The notes below the pieces were generated by a model that was not told where the DNA came from, made no database searches, and saw nothing but the letters and a program-made list of their open reading frames with translations. A stretch of DNA of 38,738 nt from Prevotella sp. UBA7594 (GTDB lineage: Bacteria > Bacteroidota > Bacteroidia > Bacteroidales > Bacteroidaceae), in the NCBI GenBank assembly GCA_002490315.1, contig DLKG01000042.1, positions 1 to 38,738 on the forward strand, in the 5' to 3' direction. A program made the translations under genes and the position numbers. Shown piece after piece: positions 1 to 8,141 of this stretch (within the stretch, counting starts at the first letter, position 1; the number at the start of each line of letters is the position of its first letter).

Positions 1-19
1 TCAGTTGAGCTACGGAGCC
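1..19 (-). tRNA. 5' end of a tRNA, cut by the window edge
   Basis: Read on the minus strand from 19 down to 1, the sequence is GGCTCCGTAGCTCAACTGA. This has the layout of a tRNA 5' end: a seven-base acceptor strand, T8, A9, then a D-stem starting GCTC and a D-loop starting AACTGA. The anticodon lies outside the window, so the amino acid cannot be named. A well-formed promoter sits upstream at 65-96. Confidence 0.75.
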
Positions 20-64
20 AAGCCTTATTGCTTTTGAGTAAGCGTTGTTCCTTAAAAGCGAGTG

Positions 65-96
65 CAAAGGTATGGCTTTTTGGTGAAACCTCCAAA
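65..96 (-). promoter_or_regulatory. Bacteroidetes-type promoter for the edge tRNA
   Basis: On the minus strand TTTG (96-93) is followed after 20 bases by TACCTTTG (72-65), a full match to the Bacteroidetes consensus TTTG-N19/20-TAnnTTTG. Transcription would start near 58, about 40 bases before the mature tRNA end. Confidence 0.75.
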
Positions 97-348
97 TCTT
101 TTTGCAGTTTTTTTTGAGAAAAAGTAAAAAAACTTCGTTTTTACTTAATTTAATGCGTTGTTAACACAAATATAAGACATTTATGGAATGAATGTATATA
201 GAAAGTTGTAACTTTGTAGAGTTACTCATGTTTCGCAGTTTTTTGCAGTGTTGTTGTGGATGAGCCAACTTGCCGACTCGTTGACTCGTCAACTTTTCAA
301 CTCGTAGTGCGAATGTGTTATTGTTGAATCTTAAAAAGCTAATGTACA
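97..348. other. AT-rich gene-free leader before the GH28 gene
   Basis: I see no convincing gene here. It holds an A/T hairpin at 124-148, a possible plus-strand -7 box TAACTTTG at 209-216 with no good -33 partner, and an interrupted palindrome GTTGACTCGTCAAC at 280-293. The -7 box would give a 5' leader of roughly 125 bases to the gene starting at 349. Confidence 0.4.
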
Positions 349-1644
349 ATGTTCATTAATTTGATTATGTCAGTAGTCGTGAGCATAGCGTCCTTTGGAG
401 CCGTTTGTGGCAACGACACTGTTGACAACGCCCCTGCCATCAACCGCGCCATAGCTTCCTGCGCGAGTCGGGGAGGCGGAAAGGTGGTAGTGCCGGAGGG
501 AGTGTTTCGCACGGGATCGGTTTATCTCAAGTCGAACGTCATGCTGCATCTCGACCGCGGAGCCACGCTCAAAGGCGTGGACCGCCTTGATGCCTATCAG
601 CCTCTAAAGACCTCAGCCGACCTCTCGCGCTACGAGAGCGGGGTGGGGACGGTCAACTACAACTCCGCCACCGACCCGCAATGGTCGAAGGCGATGGTGT
701 TCGCCGTAGGGGTGAACAATGCGGGCATAGAAGGCGAAGGAAGTCTTGACGGAGCCGACGTGCGCAATCCGAAAGGTGAGGAGGGGATGCGTGGCCCCCA
801 CACCGTGCTACTTGCCGACTGCCGCGACATGCGCTTCGAGGGCTTCAGCGTGAAACATTCCGCCAATTATGCCTTCCTTGGCTATCAGCTCAGCTCCTCG
901 CGCTTTGAGCGGCTGCTCATAGAGGGCGGCTGGGACGGCATACATCTGCGTGGCGCAACGGACGTTGCCATCACGCATTGCGAGCTCCATACCGGCGACG
1001 ACGCCATTGCCGGAGGCTACTGGCATGGCATGACCATCAGCCGCAACGTGCTCAACTCCTCATGCAACGGCATACGCATGATAATGCCCTCCACCAGGCT
1101 TGACATCTGCGACAACACCATCTACGGACCTGGACGCTACGAGCACATAACGTCACGCCGTACCCGCTCCGAGGCTGCCATCAATCTTGAGCCCGGCGGA
1201 TGGGGACCAGCTCCTGGACGCCTCGACAGCATACGCATCCTGCGCAACGACATCGCATCCGTACTCACGCCACTCTGCGTGACGCTCGGCAATGAAAACT
1301 CCCTTGGCTGCATAACCGTGGAGGACATGCAGGCGCGCGGCATAACGCGCATGGCGATGTCCGTGAAGAGTTGGGGCGCGGCATTGACCGACAAGGTTGT
1401 GATGCGCCGTTGTCGCATGGAGTTCGACGAGGTAAGCGATGCGCCTGCCACGGAATGGTTCGATAGCCACCCCACAAGCCAATGGCCCGTGTTTCCCGTC
1501 TGGGGAATGTATTTCAGAAATGTAGGAAGGGTAGATGCTCAGGCTGTGGAGCTCGTCATGAACGGAGCCGACAAGCGCAATGCCTACCGGCTTGACAACG
1601 TGAAGAGCTCACGGCTCAAGAACATAGACGTACGAGAAAAATGA
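349..1644 (+). CDS. GH28-family right-handed beta-helix glycoside hydrolase
   Basis: 431 residues. The start resembles the N-terminal signature of GH28/pectinase-fold proteins: FGAV at 16-19, then DNAPAINRAI, a GGGKVVVPEG turn and a TGSVYLKSNV strand. The centre carries parallel beta-helix strands and a TGDDAI motif with Asp217-Asp218, where GH28 catalytic acids lie, followed by His226-Gly227. The classical NTD and RIK motifs of polygalacturonases are not evident; an NGIRMI motif stands near the RIK position. The likely substrate is a pectic or related polysaccharide, but specificity cannot be read. An in-frame stop at 340-342 fixes the most upstream start at 349. The domain signature begins within about 15 residues of that start, so there is no separate signal peptide, only a short hydrophobic stretch. 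Fold assignment is firm, substrate is not. Confidence 0.82.
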   Translation: MFINLIMSVVVSIASFGAVCGNDTVDNAPAINRAIASCASRGGGKVVVPEGVFRTGSVYLKSNVMLHLDRGATLKGVDRLDAYQPLKTSADLSRYESGVGTVNYNSATDPQWSKAMVFAVGVNNAGIEGEGSLDGADVRNPKGEEGMRGPHTVLLADCRDMRFEGFSVKHSANYAFLGYQLSSSRFERLLIEGGWDGIHLRGATDVAITHCELHTGDDAIAGGYWHGMTISRNVLNSSCNGIRMIMPSTRLDICDNTIYGPGRYEHITSRRTRSEAAINLEPGGWGPAPGRLDSIRILRNDIASVLTPLCVTLGNENSLGCITVEDMQARGITRMAMSVKSWGAALTDKVVMRRCRMEFDEVSDAPATEWFDSHPTSQWPVFPVWGMYFRNVGRVDAQAVELVMNGADKRNAYRLDNVKSSRLKNIDVREK

Positions 1645-1706
1645 GGACGTCAAAGGACAATGAAGGTCTTCAATAAAAAATGAGGACAAGGAATAAATGT
1701 GAGGGT

Positions 1707-1741
1707 AAAAAAATTGAGGGCAGTCAAACAACTGCCCTCAA
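1707..1741 (-). terminator. Intrinsic terminator downstream of aroC
   Basis: TTGAGGGCAGT (1714-1724) and ACTGCCCTCAA (1731-1741) form an 11-bp perfect stem with a six-base loop. On the minus strand it is followed by seven T (1713-1707), which makes it a terminator for the slyD-aroC transcript, about 160 bases past the aroC stop. The rest of 1645-1900 holds no convincing gene. Confidence 0.75.
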
Positions 1742-1900
1742 CCAACACAAAAACTAAACTAGACTTAACTAAGCTAATTCGAGATTCTCACGAACCCCTA
1801 ATTATCGTTTGCAAATGTAGTGATTATTTTTGTTATATCATAATTATTGTGGCAAAAAAAAGCTTAACAAGAATGAATTTCTGCATAATAGGCACAATTT

Positions 1901-2977
1901 CTAACCAGCTATACATTTACCAATCATAATATAATCCAAGATTGTCATTGCAGTCATGGCTTCCACGATGGGTACGGCGCGCGGCAGAACGCAGGGGTCG
2001 TGGCGTCCGCGTGCGCAGAGAGTGGTGGGGCGTCCTTCCTTGTCCACGGTCGGTTGCTCTCGCAGAATGGTGGCAACGGGCTTGAATGCCGTGCGGAAAT
2101 AGATGTCCTCGCCGTTGCTGATGCCTCCTTGTATGCCTCCACTATGGTTAGTGGCGGTGTGTACCCTGCCGTTGTCGTTGATGAAGATGTCGTTCTGCTG
2201 GCTTCCGCGCGAGTTGACGCAGTTGAAGCCCTCGCCATATTCGAAGCCTTTGGCAGCGTTGATGCTGAGCATGGCAGCCCCGAGCATGGCATGGAGCTTG
2301 CCAAACTCCGGTTCGCCGACGCCTGCCGGACAGCCTTTGACGACACACGTGATGACGCCGCCGATGGTGTCGCCCTCCGCCTTCACCTCGCTTATGAGCC
2401 GCTCCATGAGCAACGCTTTGTCGGGATCGGGGCAGCGCACGACGTTCGATTCCGTCTTCGACAGATCGTACTTGCGGTAGTCGCGGTCGAGGGCAATGTC
2501 GCCCACTTGCGACGTGTACGCCATGATGCTTATGCCCATCTGCCTCAGGGCGAGCTTGGCAAGCGCGCCGCCGACACAGCGGCTGATGGTGATGCGTGCT
2601 GAAGAGCGTCCGCCGCCACGGTGGTCTCTGATGCCGTACTTGCTCTCATACGTGAAGTCGGCGTGTGAGGGGCGGAAGAGGGGGCGTATGTTGTCGTAGT
2701 CGGCCGAGTGCTGATTGGTGTTGCGCACGATGAATCCGATGGGGCAGCCCGTCGACTTGCCCTCAAACACGCCGCTGAGCAGTTCCACGCGGTCGGCTTC
2801 GTTGCGTGATGTAGTGATGTGGCTCTGCCCGGGGCGACGTCGATTGAGTTCATTCTGTATGAACTCAATGTCGATGTCGATGCCGGGAGGCATACCGTCG
2901 ACGACGCCGCCGATGGCTTCACCGTGGCTCTCGCCGAACGTAGTCAGCGTGAAGATGTTGCCGAATGTGTTGCGCAT
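1901..2977 (-). CDS. aroC: Chorismate synthase
   Basis: 358 residues, the usual family length. The enzyme converts 5-enolpyruvylshikimate-3-phosphate to chorismate with reduced FMN, the last step of the shikimate pathway. Family signatures are visible: [14 protein letters not shown] near the N-terminus, [33 protein letters not shown] and [18 protein letters not shown] near the C-terminus. The start at 2977 ([19 protein letters not shown]) is chosen because it matches the family N-terminus and lies four bases after the slyD stop. A longer frame would run Ala/Arg-rich nonsense through the end of slyD. It is the second gene of a slyD-aroC operon ending at the terminator near 1714-1741. Chorismate feeds the phenylalanine branch, whose pheA gene is also in this window. 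Confidence 0.97.
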   Translation of the reverse strand: MRNTFGNIFTLTTFGESHGEAIGGVVDGMPPGIDIDIEFIQNELNRRRPGQSHITTSRNEADRVELLSGVFEGKSTGCPIGFIVRNTNQHSADYDNIRPLFRPSHADFTYESKYGIRDHRGGGRSSARITISRCVGGALAKLALRQMGISIMAYTSQVGDIALDRDYRKYDLSKTESNVVRCPDPDKALLMERLISEVKAEGDTIGGVITCVVKGCPAGVGEPEFGKLHAMLGAAMLSINAAKGFEYGEGFNCVNSRGSQQNDIFINDNGRVHTATNHSGGIQGGISNGEDIYFRTAFKPVATILREQPTVDKEGRPTTLCARGRHDPCVLPRAVPIVEAMTAMTILDYIMIGKCIAG

Positions 2978-2981
2978 GGCT

Positions 2982-3593
2982 TTAATGGCAGTGTCCGCAT
3001 CCGCTGCCGCAGCAGCCGTCGTTGTTCTCCTTCGTCTGCTTGTGGTCGCCGCAGCCGCCCTTGCAGCCTTCGCATCCGCCGCCACATCCGCCTTTGCCGT
3101 TCATGTGGTCGAACATGGCTTGAATCTCCGGCATGGTTGCCTCGCGGTTTTCCACCACCTTGCCCTTGAAGTTGAGTTTCTTTCCGGCGAGAGGATGATT
3201 GAGGTCGATGCGCACCTTGTCGGCTGTGATTTCGAGCACGCGACCGATGAAGTGGTTGCCGTCCTCATTCTGCAGTGGAATCATGGCACCCTTGTGCACG
3301 TTCTCGCTGTCGAAGCGTCCGTCGACGGTGAAGATGTTCTTGTCGAGGCTTACCACGCGGCTCTCCTCGAAGTCGCCGAACGCTTTCTCCTTGTCGAGTT
3401 CGAAATCGAACGTTTCGTCCTTAGCGAGATTCTCAACGGCTTCCTCGAAGTCCTCGAGAGCGGAGCCGAAGCCCGTGATAAACTGGAAGGGCTGTCCTGC
3501 CTTAGTCTCCTCCACCAATTCTCTTACGCCTTCGTTGTCGATAGTATAGAGCTGATAGTCGACAGCGATGTATTTGTTTGTCTTGTTTTCCAT
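2982..3593 (-). CDS. slyD: SlyD-type FKBP peptidyl-prolyl cis-trans isomerase
   Basis: 203 residues. The N-terminal part has the FKBP/IF (insert-in-flap) layout of SlyD: a short FKBP strand (VDYQLYT), [27 protein letters not shown], the chaperone flap insert, then [17 protein letters not shown]. The C-terminal 40 residues are rich in Cys, His and Gly ([17 protein letters not shown], then [10 protein letters not shown]), the metal-binding tail known from SlyD proteins that bind nickel, zinc or copper. Expected role is cytoplasmic proline isomerisation, chaperoning and metal handling. It is first in an operon with aroC, four bases apart. Confidence 0.93.
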   Translation of the reverse strand: MENKTNKYIAVDYQLYTIDNEGVRELVEETKAGQPFQFITGFGSALEDFEEAVENLAKDETFDFELDKEKAFGDFEESRVVSLDKNIFTVDGRFDSENVHKGAMIPLQNEDGNHFIGRVLEITADKVRIDLNHPLAGKKLNFKGKVVENREATMPEIQAMFDHMNGKGGCGGGCEGCKGGCGDHKQTKENNDGCCGSGCGHCH

Positions 3594-3627
3594 TTTTTTC
3601 TTATGTTATGAATTTGTTTATGTTATG

Positions 3628-3635
3628 CAAATGTA
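3628..3635 (-). promoter_or_regulatory. Possible -7 box of the slyD-aroC promoter
   Basis: TACATTTG on the minus strand fits TAnnTTTG and lies 35 bases upstream of the slyD start. No good TTTG is present at the -33 spacing, so the call is tentative. A second candidate, TACCTTTG, lies at 3710-3703. Confidence 0.4.
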
Positions 3636-3730
3636 AAGCAAATCGGGAGAAAAATGAGATGAATTTATTCATTTCTTATCCAGAGATGCAGCCTGTTTTA
3701 TGCAAAGGTACGACATTTTTTTCGCTTTCC

Positions 3731-3762
3731 TTCGTAAGTACGTTTTTTTTATGCTAACTTAG
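3731..3762 (+). promoter_or_regulatory. Probable promoter of the S8 protease gene
   Basis: TTCG (3731-3734), 20 bases, then TAACTTAG (3755-3762): one mismatch in each half of the Bacteroidetes consensus. Transcription would start near 3769, giving a leader of about 79 bases to the ATG at 3848. Confidence 0.5.
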
Positions 3763-3847
3763 CACAACGTTTTTGCGACTTTCTCCCTACACTTTATCAG
3801 AAGCGTGTGGGAGAGACAATGTCTACGTAGGAAAAAAGACAAATGAA

Positions 3848-6178
3848 ATGCAGAAGAATAGAACAATAGAAAAAGGACAGTTGCGTTTTGCCTCGTCGGT
3901 GTTTGCCTTGATGCTGCTCTTCTTGGCAACGGGTGAGGTTTCGGCAAACGGATGGCGCGGAGAACGACAGAAGATGTCGTCGATGGTGCGATGGTTGTCG
4001 GAGTTGAATAATGTTAAGGCAGAACAGAACAATGGCAATGCTGACACGTTCAAGCGGAAGGCGCGGCGACAGGAAGGCGCGCGCCTGACAGCCCTCGTGC
4101 GCCTCTCGCAGGAAGCCGACGGCAAGCTTGCAGCGCAAGGAGCAGGCTTTCTCGCGGAAGAAGGAGTCGGCGTGCTCGACAGCATCGGCGACATCTACAT
4201 CGTAAGCCTGCCCGTGGCGTCGTTGCCTGCGCTTGTTGCCGACAGTCGCGTGGAGCGCGTGGAGGCGGAGCGCGTGGGGCAGCCGCTCGTTGACGTGGCG
4301 GCGGCATCCTGCAATGTGAAGCCAGTGAGCCAGGCACTCAATCTTCCAAAGGCTTACAAGGGCAAGGGCGTTGTAATGGGCGTCATGGACGTAGGCTTCG
4401 ACCTCACCCATCCCAACTTCCTCGACGCCTCCGGTTCCCACTCGCGCATAAGTCGCTTCTGGGATCAGCTCTCGCTCGACACCATCGGCAGCTCCATGCC
4501 CGTCGGGGCGGAGTACACCACGCCCGATGCCATTGCCGCTTATGCACATTCGCGCGACGGCCTCACCATCTACCACGGCACCCACACGCTCGGTATTGCG
4601 GCAGGCAACGGAGCCTCCACGCCCTACGTAGGCATGGCTCCGGAGAGCGACATCTGCATCGTCAGCAACGCCGTCGACACCGACGCTGACTACATCGACG
4701 AGGCCGATCTCTACCGCTACACGACAGCCACCGACCTGCTTGGCTTCAAATACATCTTCGACTATGCCGCCTCGGAGGGCAAGCCATGCGTGGTGTCGTT
4801 CAGCGAAGGCTCGCCGCAAGACTTCGACGGCGACAACGAACTCTACTATGAGGCACTCTCCCGACTGACAGGCGAGGGGCGCATCCTCGTGGCGTCGGCA
4901 GGCAACACGGGCGGAGGCTACAATTATCTCTACAAACCGTCCGACCGTACATCGGCAGGCGCTTTCCTTTCTTCAAGCGACAAGCGCGTGCACGTGCTCG
5001 TCAAAAGCCACAGCGCCTACGCCTTGCGCACGCGGCTCTATCGCCTTGGTTCAGCCGCCTGCTCCTCGTCGTCGCCGCGCGTGACGCTGGGCGACGGCAC
5101 AGCGACGATACGCCTCACTACTTCCGAACTTACGTCGGCTTCCGACTCCACGCTCAGCGACACTATTCTTGTAGGCGACGACGTCTACGTGCAGACTCTT
5201 CGTGCCTATCCCTCCTGCTACGACCGGAGCGAACTGGTCGTCGACGCAAGCGTGAGCGGACCGGAAGGCATCGGCAACAGCAGCAAGCTGTCGATAGAGA
5301 TGGAGGGTGGGGCAGAGGCGGAGCTGTTCCGTCTTCATGGAAAGATAATAGAGAGCAGCGCCAATCCTGACCTCAAGGGCAGCGACCACAGCCATGGACT
5401 ACTCTCGCCGGGCAGTGCGCCGGGCGTGATATGCGTCGGGAGCACCAACAACCGCACGTCCTTTGTCAACGAGCAGGGCAACGTCGTGAGCTACGACTAC
5501 GGACCCGTGGGCGAGAGAAGCAGCTTCTCGGCTGTCGGCCCCACGTTTGACGGACGCCACAAACCCGACGTCATGGCTCCTGGAGCTAACGTAATTTCGT
5601 CGATGAGCAGCTTTTACATGGAGCACAATCCCGACGAAACGGAGATTATCGTGCGCCGCCAGACGCATGACGGGCGCGTCTACGGATGGGTGGCGGAGAC
5701 GGGCACGTCGATGTCGGCGCCAATCGTGGGCGGCATCGTGGCACTTTGGCTTGAGGCCAATCCCCGTTTGACGCCGCAGGACGTAATGGACATCATGGCA
5801 CGCACCTCCCATCCATGTGGCGACTATGGCGACAAGACGACTGACTACTGCGGCTATGGCACAATCGACGCCTACGCCGGACTGCTCGACATTCTCGGAC
5901 TTTCCTCCGTGGATTCCATAACGCCTGCCGCTCCTCAAGGCGTCGGCGTGAGGCTGACGGCTGAGGGCACGCTGCGTCTTATCTTCTCGTCTGCCCCAAA
6001 GGAGTCGTTCCACCTATTAATATATGACAGTGCCGGCACGCTGCGCCAGCGCAAGAGCATGGCGCCAGGTGAAAACGCTTATGAGGAAGACCTTTCTGCA
6101 TTGCCGAAAGGCGTCTATGTCGTGCAGATAGACACATGCTCAAAACCCACTACCGGCTCCGTGCTCGTGCGCAGATAG
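3848..6178 (+). CDS. Secreted S8 (subtilisin-family) serine protease with T9SS-like tail
   Basis: 776 residues from the ATG at 3848. A TTG-initiated extension from 3773 is possible in frame, but it begins at the likely transcription start and precedes the signal peptide (hydrophobic core FASSVFALMLLFLATGEVSA). A propeptide-like segment follows (about 60-150). The catalytic triad is visible: Asp181 in VMDVGFD, His243 in HGTHTLGIAAGNG and Ser621 in GTSMSAP, with the oxyanion Asn in ASAGNTGGG. A large insert of roughly 150-200 residues lies between that Asn motif and the Ser block. The last 75 residues (LLIYDSAGTLRQRKS, then LPKGVYVVQID) resemble a type IX secretion sorting domain, so the product is probably exported across the outer membrane. 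It stands alone; a 22-bp tandem array lies downstream. Confidence 0.9.
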   Translation: MQKNRTIEKGQLRFASSVFALMLLFLATGEVSANGWRGERQKMSSMVRWLSELNNVKAEQNNGNADTFKRKARRQEGARLTALVRLSQEADGKLAAQGAGFLAEEGVGVLDSIGDIYIVSLPVASLPALVADSRVERVEAERVGQPLVDVAAASCNVKPVSQALNLPKAYKGKGVVMGVMDVGFDLTHPNFLDASGSHSRISRFWDQLSLDTIGSSMPVGAEYTTPDAIAAYAHSRDGLTIYHGTHTLGIAAGNGASTPYVGMAPESDICIVSNAVDTDADYIDEADLYRYTTATDLLGFKYIFDYAASEGKPCVVSFSEGSPQDFDGDNELYYEALSRLTGEGRILVASAGNTGGGYNYLYKPSDRTSAGAFLSSSDKRVHVLVKSHSAYALRTRLYRLGSAACSSSSPRVTLGDGTATIRLTTSELTSASDSTLSDTILVGDDVYVQTLRAYPSCYDRSELVVDASVSGPEGIGNSSKLSIEMEGGAEAELFRLHGKIIESSANPDLKGSDHSHGLLSPGSAPGVICVGSTNNRTSFVNEQGNVVSYDYGPVGERSSFSAVGPTFDGRHKPDVMAPGANVISSMSSFYMEHNPDETEIIVRRQTHDGRVYGWVAETGTSMSAPIVGGIVALWLEANPRLTPQDVMDIMARTSHPCGDYGDKTTDYCGYGTIDAYAGLLDILGLSSVDSITPAAPQGVGVRLTAEGTLRLIFSSAPKESFHLLIYDSAGTLRQRKSMAPGENAYEEDLSALPKGVYVVQIDTCSKPTTGSVLVRR

Positions 6179-6240
6179 GCTGAGGAGAGAGCTTGCTTGT
6201 CAGCACATTGATTCGGAGCTTGGAGATGTTGCTTCTCATG

Positions 6241-6372
6241 AAAGCTGCGATATGACAAAATGAAAGCTACGATGTTGCAAAATGAAAGCGGCGCTTTAGC
6301 CCTCCTAAAGCGGCACTTTAGCGAATGTAAAGCGGCACTTTAGCGAATGTAAAGCGGCACTTTGGTGAAATC
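6241..6372. repeat. 22-bp tandem repeat array, six units
   Basis: Six head-to-tail 22-bp units start at 6241, 6263, 6285, 6307, 6329 and 6351, each beginning AAAGC. Units 4 and 5 are identical; units 3-6 contain AAAGCGG(C/C)(A/G)CTTT, so each could fold as a small hairpin. Units 1-2 differ in the second half but keep the period. A degenerate earlier unit may lie at 6219-6240. The rest of 6179-6558 holds no gene I can support. Confidence 0.85.
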
Positions 6373-6558
6373 TTATTGCTGCAAACTGATGCCAATAATT
6401 AATGTAAGCAAATTGAGCGGAATTTAAGCAATTTGTAAGTTGCAGAGCGTAAATACTTACGAGGTACTTTTCTTTCCGGCAGCGTGTCAAGGCTCATCGC
6501 GGCTCACGTTTTATCTCTCCTGATTCCGGATGGAACCAAAGAAAATACGCGAAAAAAC

Positions 6559-6589
6559 TTTGCCGTTTCGCCCTTTTTGTGTAACTTAG
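6559..6589 (+). promoter_or_regulatory. Promoter of the NfeD-SPFH operon
   Basis: TTTG (6559-6562), 19 bases, then TAACTTAG (6582-6589); one mismatch from the Bacteroidetes consensus. The predicted leader to the ATG at 6613 is about 17 bases. Confidence 0.6.
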
Positions 6590-6612
6590 CGAAATCTTAA
6601 ACAACGTGGCTT

Positions 6613-7068
6613 ATGATAGATTACTTCGTACAACATTTGTGGACCATCTGGGCAGTCATCTCCATCGTCTGCCTCGTAATGGAGATGTCCTCCGGCGACT
6701 TCTTCCTTACGTGTTTCGGCATGGGAGCACTCTGCGCCCTGCTCACATCATTGTTCTGCGTGCCGCTGTGGGCGCAGGTCGTAGTGTTCGCCGTCTTCTC
6801 AATACTGTCGATAAGGCTGTTGCGGCCGCACTTGCTTGCCGCCCTCAATAAGCATGGAGAAGGCAGGGTAAGCAATGCAGACGCCATCATCGGCCGCATC
6901 GGCACCGTCTCCGAAACCGTCAAGGCTGGCGACTACGGCCGCGTGAAGCTCGACGGCGACGACTGGAAAGCGGAGACCGACTCGCCCTGCGACATCCCAG
7001 TGGGCACAAAGGTGCGCATCGTAGGCAGGGAAAGCATTATCGTCAAGGTTGAACCAACACAACGATAA
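6613..7068 (+). CDS. NfeD-family membrane protein
   Basis: 151 residues. Two or three hydrophobic segments occupy residues 8-75 (IWAVISIVCLVMEM, FFLTCFGMGALCALLTSLFCV, WAQVVVFAVFSILSI). A soluble C-terminal OB-fold domain follows (about 85-150) with the typical NfeD features IGRIGTVSETV, GRVKLDGDDWKAET and VGTKVRIVG. This is the short NfeD form without the N-terminal ClpP-like protease. Short NfeD proteins are commonly encoded beside SPFH/stomatin-like proteins and are thought to act with them in membrane microdomains; the next gene, 41 bases downstream, is exactly that. The biochemical function is not settled for the family. Confidence 0.9.
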   Translation: MIDYFVQHLWTIWAVISIVCLVMEMSSGDFFLTCFGMGALCALLTSLFCVPLWAQVVVFAVFSILSIRLLRPHLLAALNKHGEGRVSNADAIIGRIGTVSETVKAGDYGRVKLDGDDWKAETDSPCDIPVGTKVRIVGRESIIVKVEPTQR

Positions 7069-7109
7069 ACTCTTTATTCACTTAACTTTTAACCCAAAAT
7101 CTTTCTATT

Positions 7110-8078
7110 ATGGAATTTATGACAGTTTTTCTCATCGCACTTGTAGTGCTCGCAGTTGTCTTCGTGAAGATGGCTGTAGTGATAATCCCGCAGAGCGAAA
7201 CAAAAATCGTGGAGCGACTCGGCAAGTACTTCGCGACACTCAGCCCTGGCGTGAACATCATCATCCCCTTCATCGACCGCGCCAAGACCATCGTTGTGAG
7301 GTCGAGCGGACGCTACGGCTACTCCTCAACCATCGACCTTCGTGAGCAAGTGTATGACTTCGACAAGCAGAATGTCATCACGAAGGATAATATTCAGATG
7401 CAGATTGACGCCTTGCTCTATTTCCAAATCGTCGACCCGTTCAAGGCAGTCTACGAGATAGACAATCTGCCAAATGCCATAGAGAAGCTCACGCAGACAA
7501 CGCTGCGTAACATCATCGGAGAGCTGGAGCTCGACCAGACGCTCACCTCACGCGACACTATCAACACGAAGCTGCGTGCCGTGCTCGACGACGCCACCGA
7601 CAAATGGGGCATCAAGGTCAACCGCGTGGAACTGCAGGACATCATCCCACCCTCAAGCGTGCTTCAGGCCATGGAGAAGCAGATGCAGGCGGAGCGCAAC
7701 AAGCGCGCCACTATCCTCACGTCGGAAGGTCAGAAGCAGTCGCAAATCCTTCAGTCGGAGGGCGAGAAGGCTTCCACAATCAACCGTGCCGAGGCTCAGA
7801 AGCAGCAGGAGATACTGCGTGCAGAGGGTGAGGCGCAGGCACGCATACGCAAGGCTGAGGCTGAGGCCATAGCCATCGAGAAAATTACGGAGGCTGTGGG
7901 CAAGAGCACCAATCCTGCCAACTATCTGCTCGCACAGAAGTACATACAGATGATGCAGCAACTTGCTGACGGCGACAAGACAAAAACCGTCTTCCTGCCC
8001 TATGAGGCAACCAATCTCCTCGGCAGCCTCGGAGGCATCAAGGAACTCTTCAAGGAGACGGGCAGCCAGGAGAAGTAG
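7110..8078 (+). CDS. SPFH/Band 7 (stomatin/QmcA-like) membrane scaffold protein
   Basis: 322 residues. One N-terminal membrane segment (MTVFLIALVVLAVVFVKMAVVII) is followed by an SPFH domain: VPQ-like PQSETKIVERLGKYFATLSPGVNIIIPFID, then DLREQVYDFDKQNVITKDNIQMQIDALLYFQI and the RNIIGELELDQTL motif. A long charged coiled coil (about 190-260, rich in EGEKQ and RAEAQ repeats) and a short C-terminal tail complete the typical stomatin/slipin plan. Such proteins oligomerise into membrane cages and regulate proteolysis or lipid domains. The gene is in operon with nfeD just upstream. Confidence 0.93.
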   Translation: MEFMTVFLIALVVLAVVFVKMAVVIIPQSETKIVERLGKYFATLSPGVNIIIPFIDRAKTIVVRSSGRYGYSSTIDLREQVYDFDKQNVITKDNIQMQIDALLYFQIVDPFKAVYEIDNLPNAIEKLTQTTLRNIIGELELDQTLTSRDTINTKLRAVLDDATDKWGIKVNRVELQDIIPPSSVLQAMEKQMQAERNKRATILTSEGQKQSQILQSEGEKASTINRAEAQKQQEILRAEGEAQARIRKAEAEAIAIEKITEAVGKSTNPANYLLAQKYIQMMQQLADGDKTKTVFLPYEATNLLGSLGGIKELFKETGSQEK

Positions 8079-8141
8079 TGCTGGAAGTATTACTAATACG
8101 GGCATTATGAAACTTTAGCAAAATAATTAATATTAGGAAAA

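Noticed and set aside
1699..1929. A 76-codon plus-strand frame between the GH28 gene and aroC
   Set aside because: It runs through the aroC terminator hairpin and the aroC 3' end and has no domain or upstream signal.
2978..3085. A longer N-terminus for chorismate synthase starting at 3085
   Set aside because: The extra residues are low-complexity Ala/Arg/Thr coded by the other frame of the slyD metal-binding tail; the family N-terminus starts at 2977.
3773..3847. TTG start 25 codons upstream for the S8 protease
   Set aside because: It lies at the predicted transcription start and would put a charged extension before the signal peptide.
6241..6372. CRISPR array
   Set aside because: The 22-bp units are directly adjacent with no spacers between them, and no cas genes are present. 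The same holds for 26001-26088 and 38641-38738.
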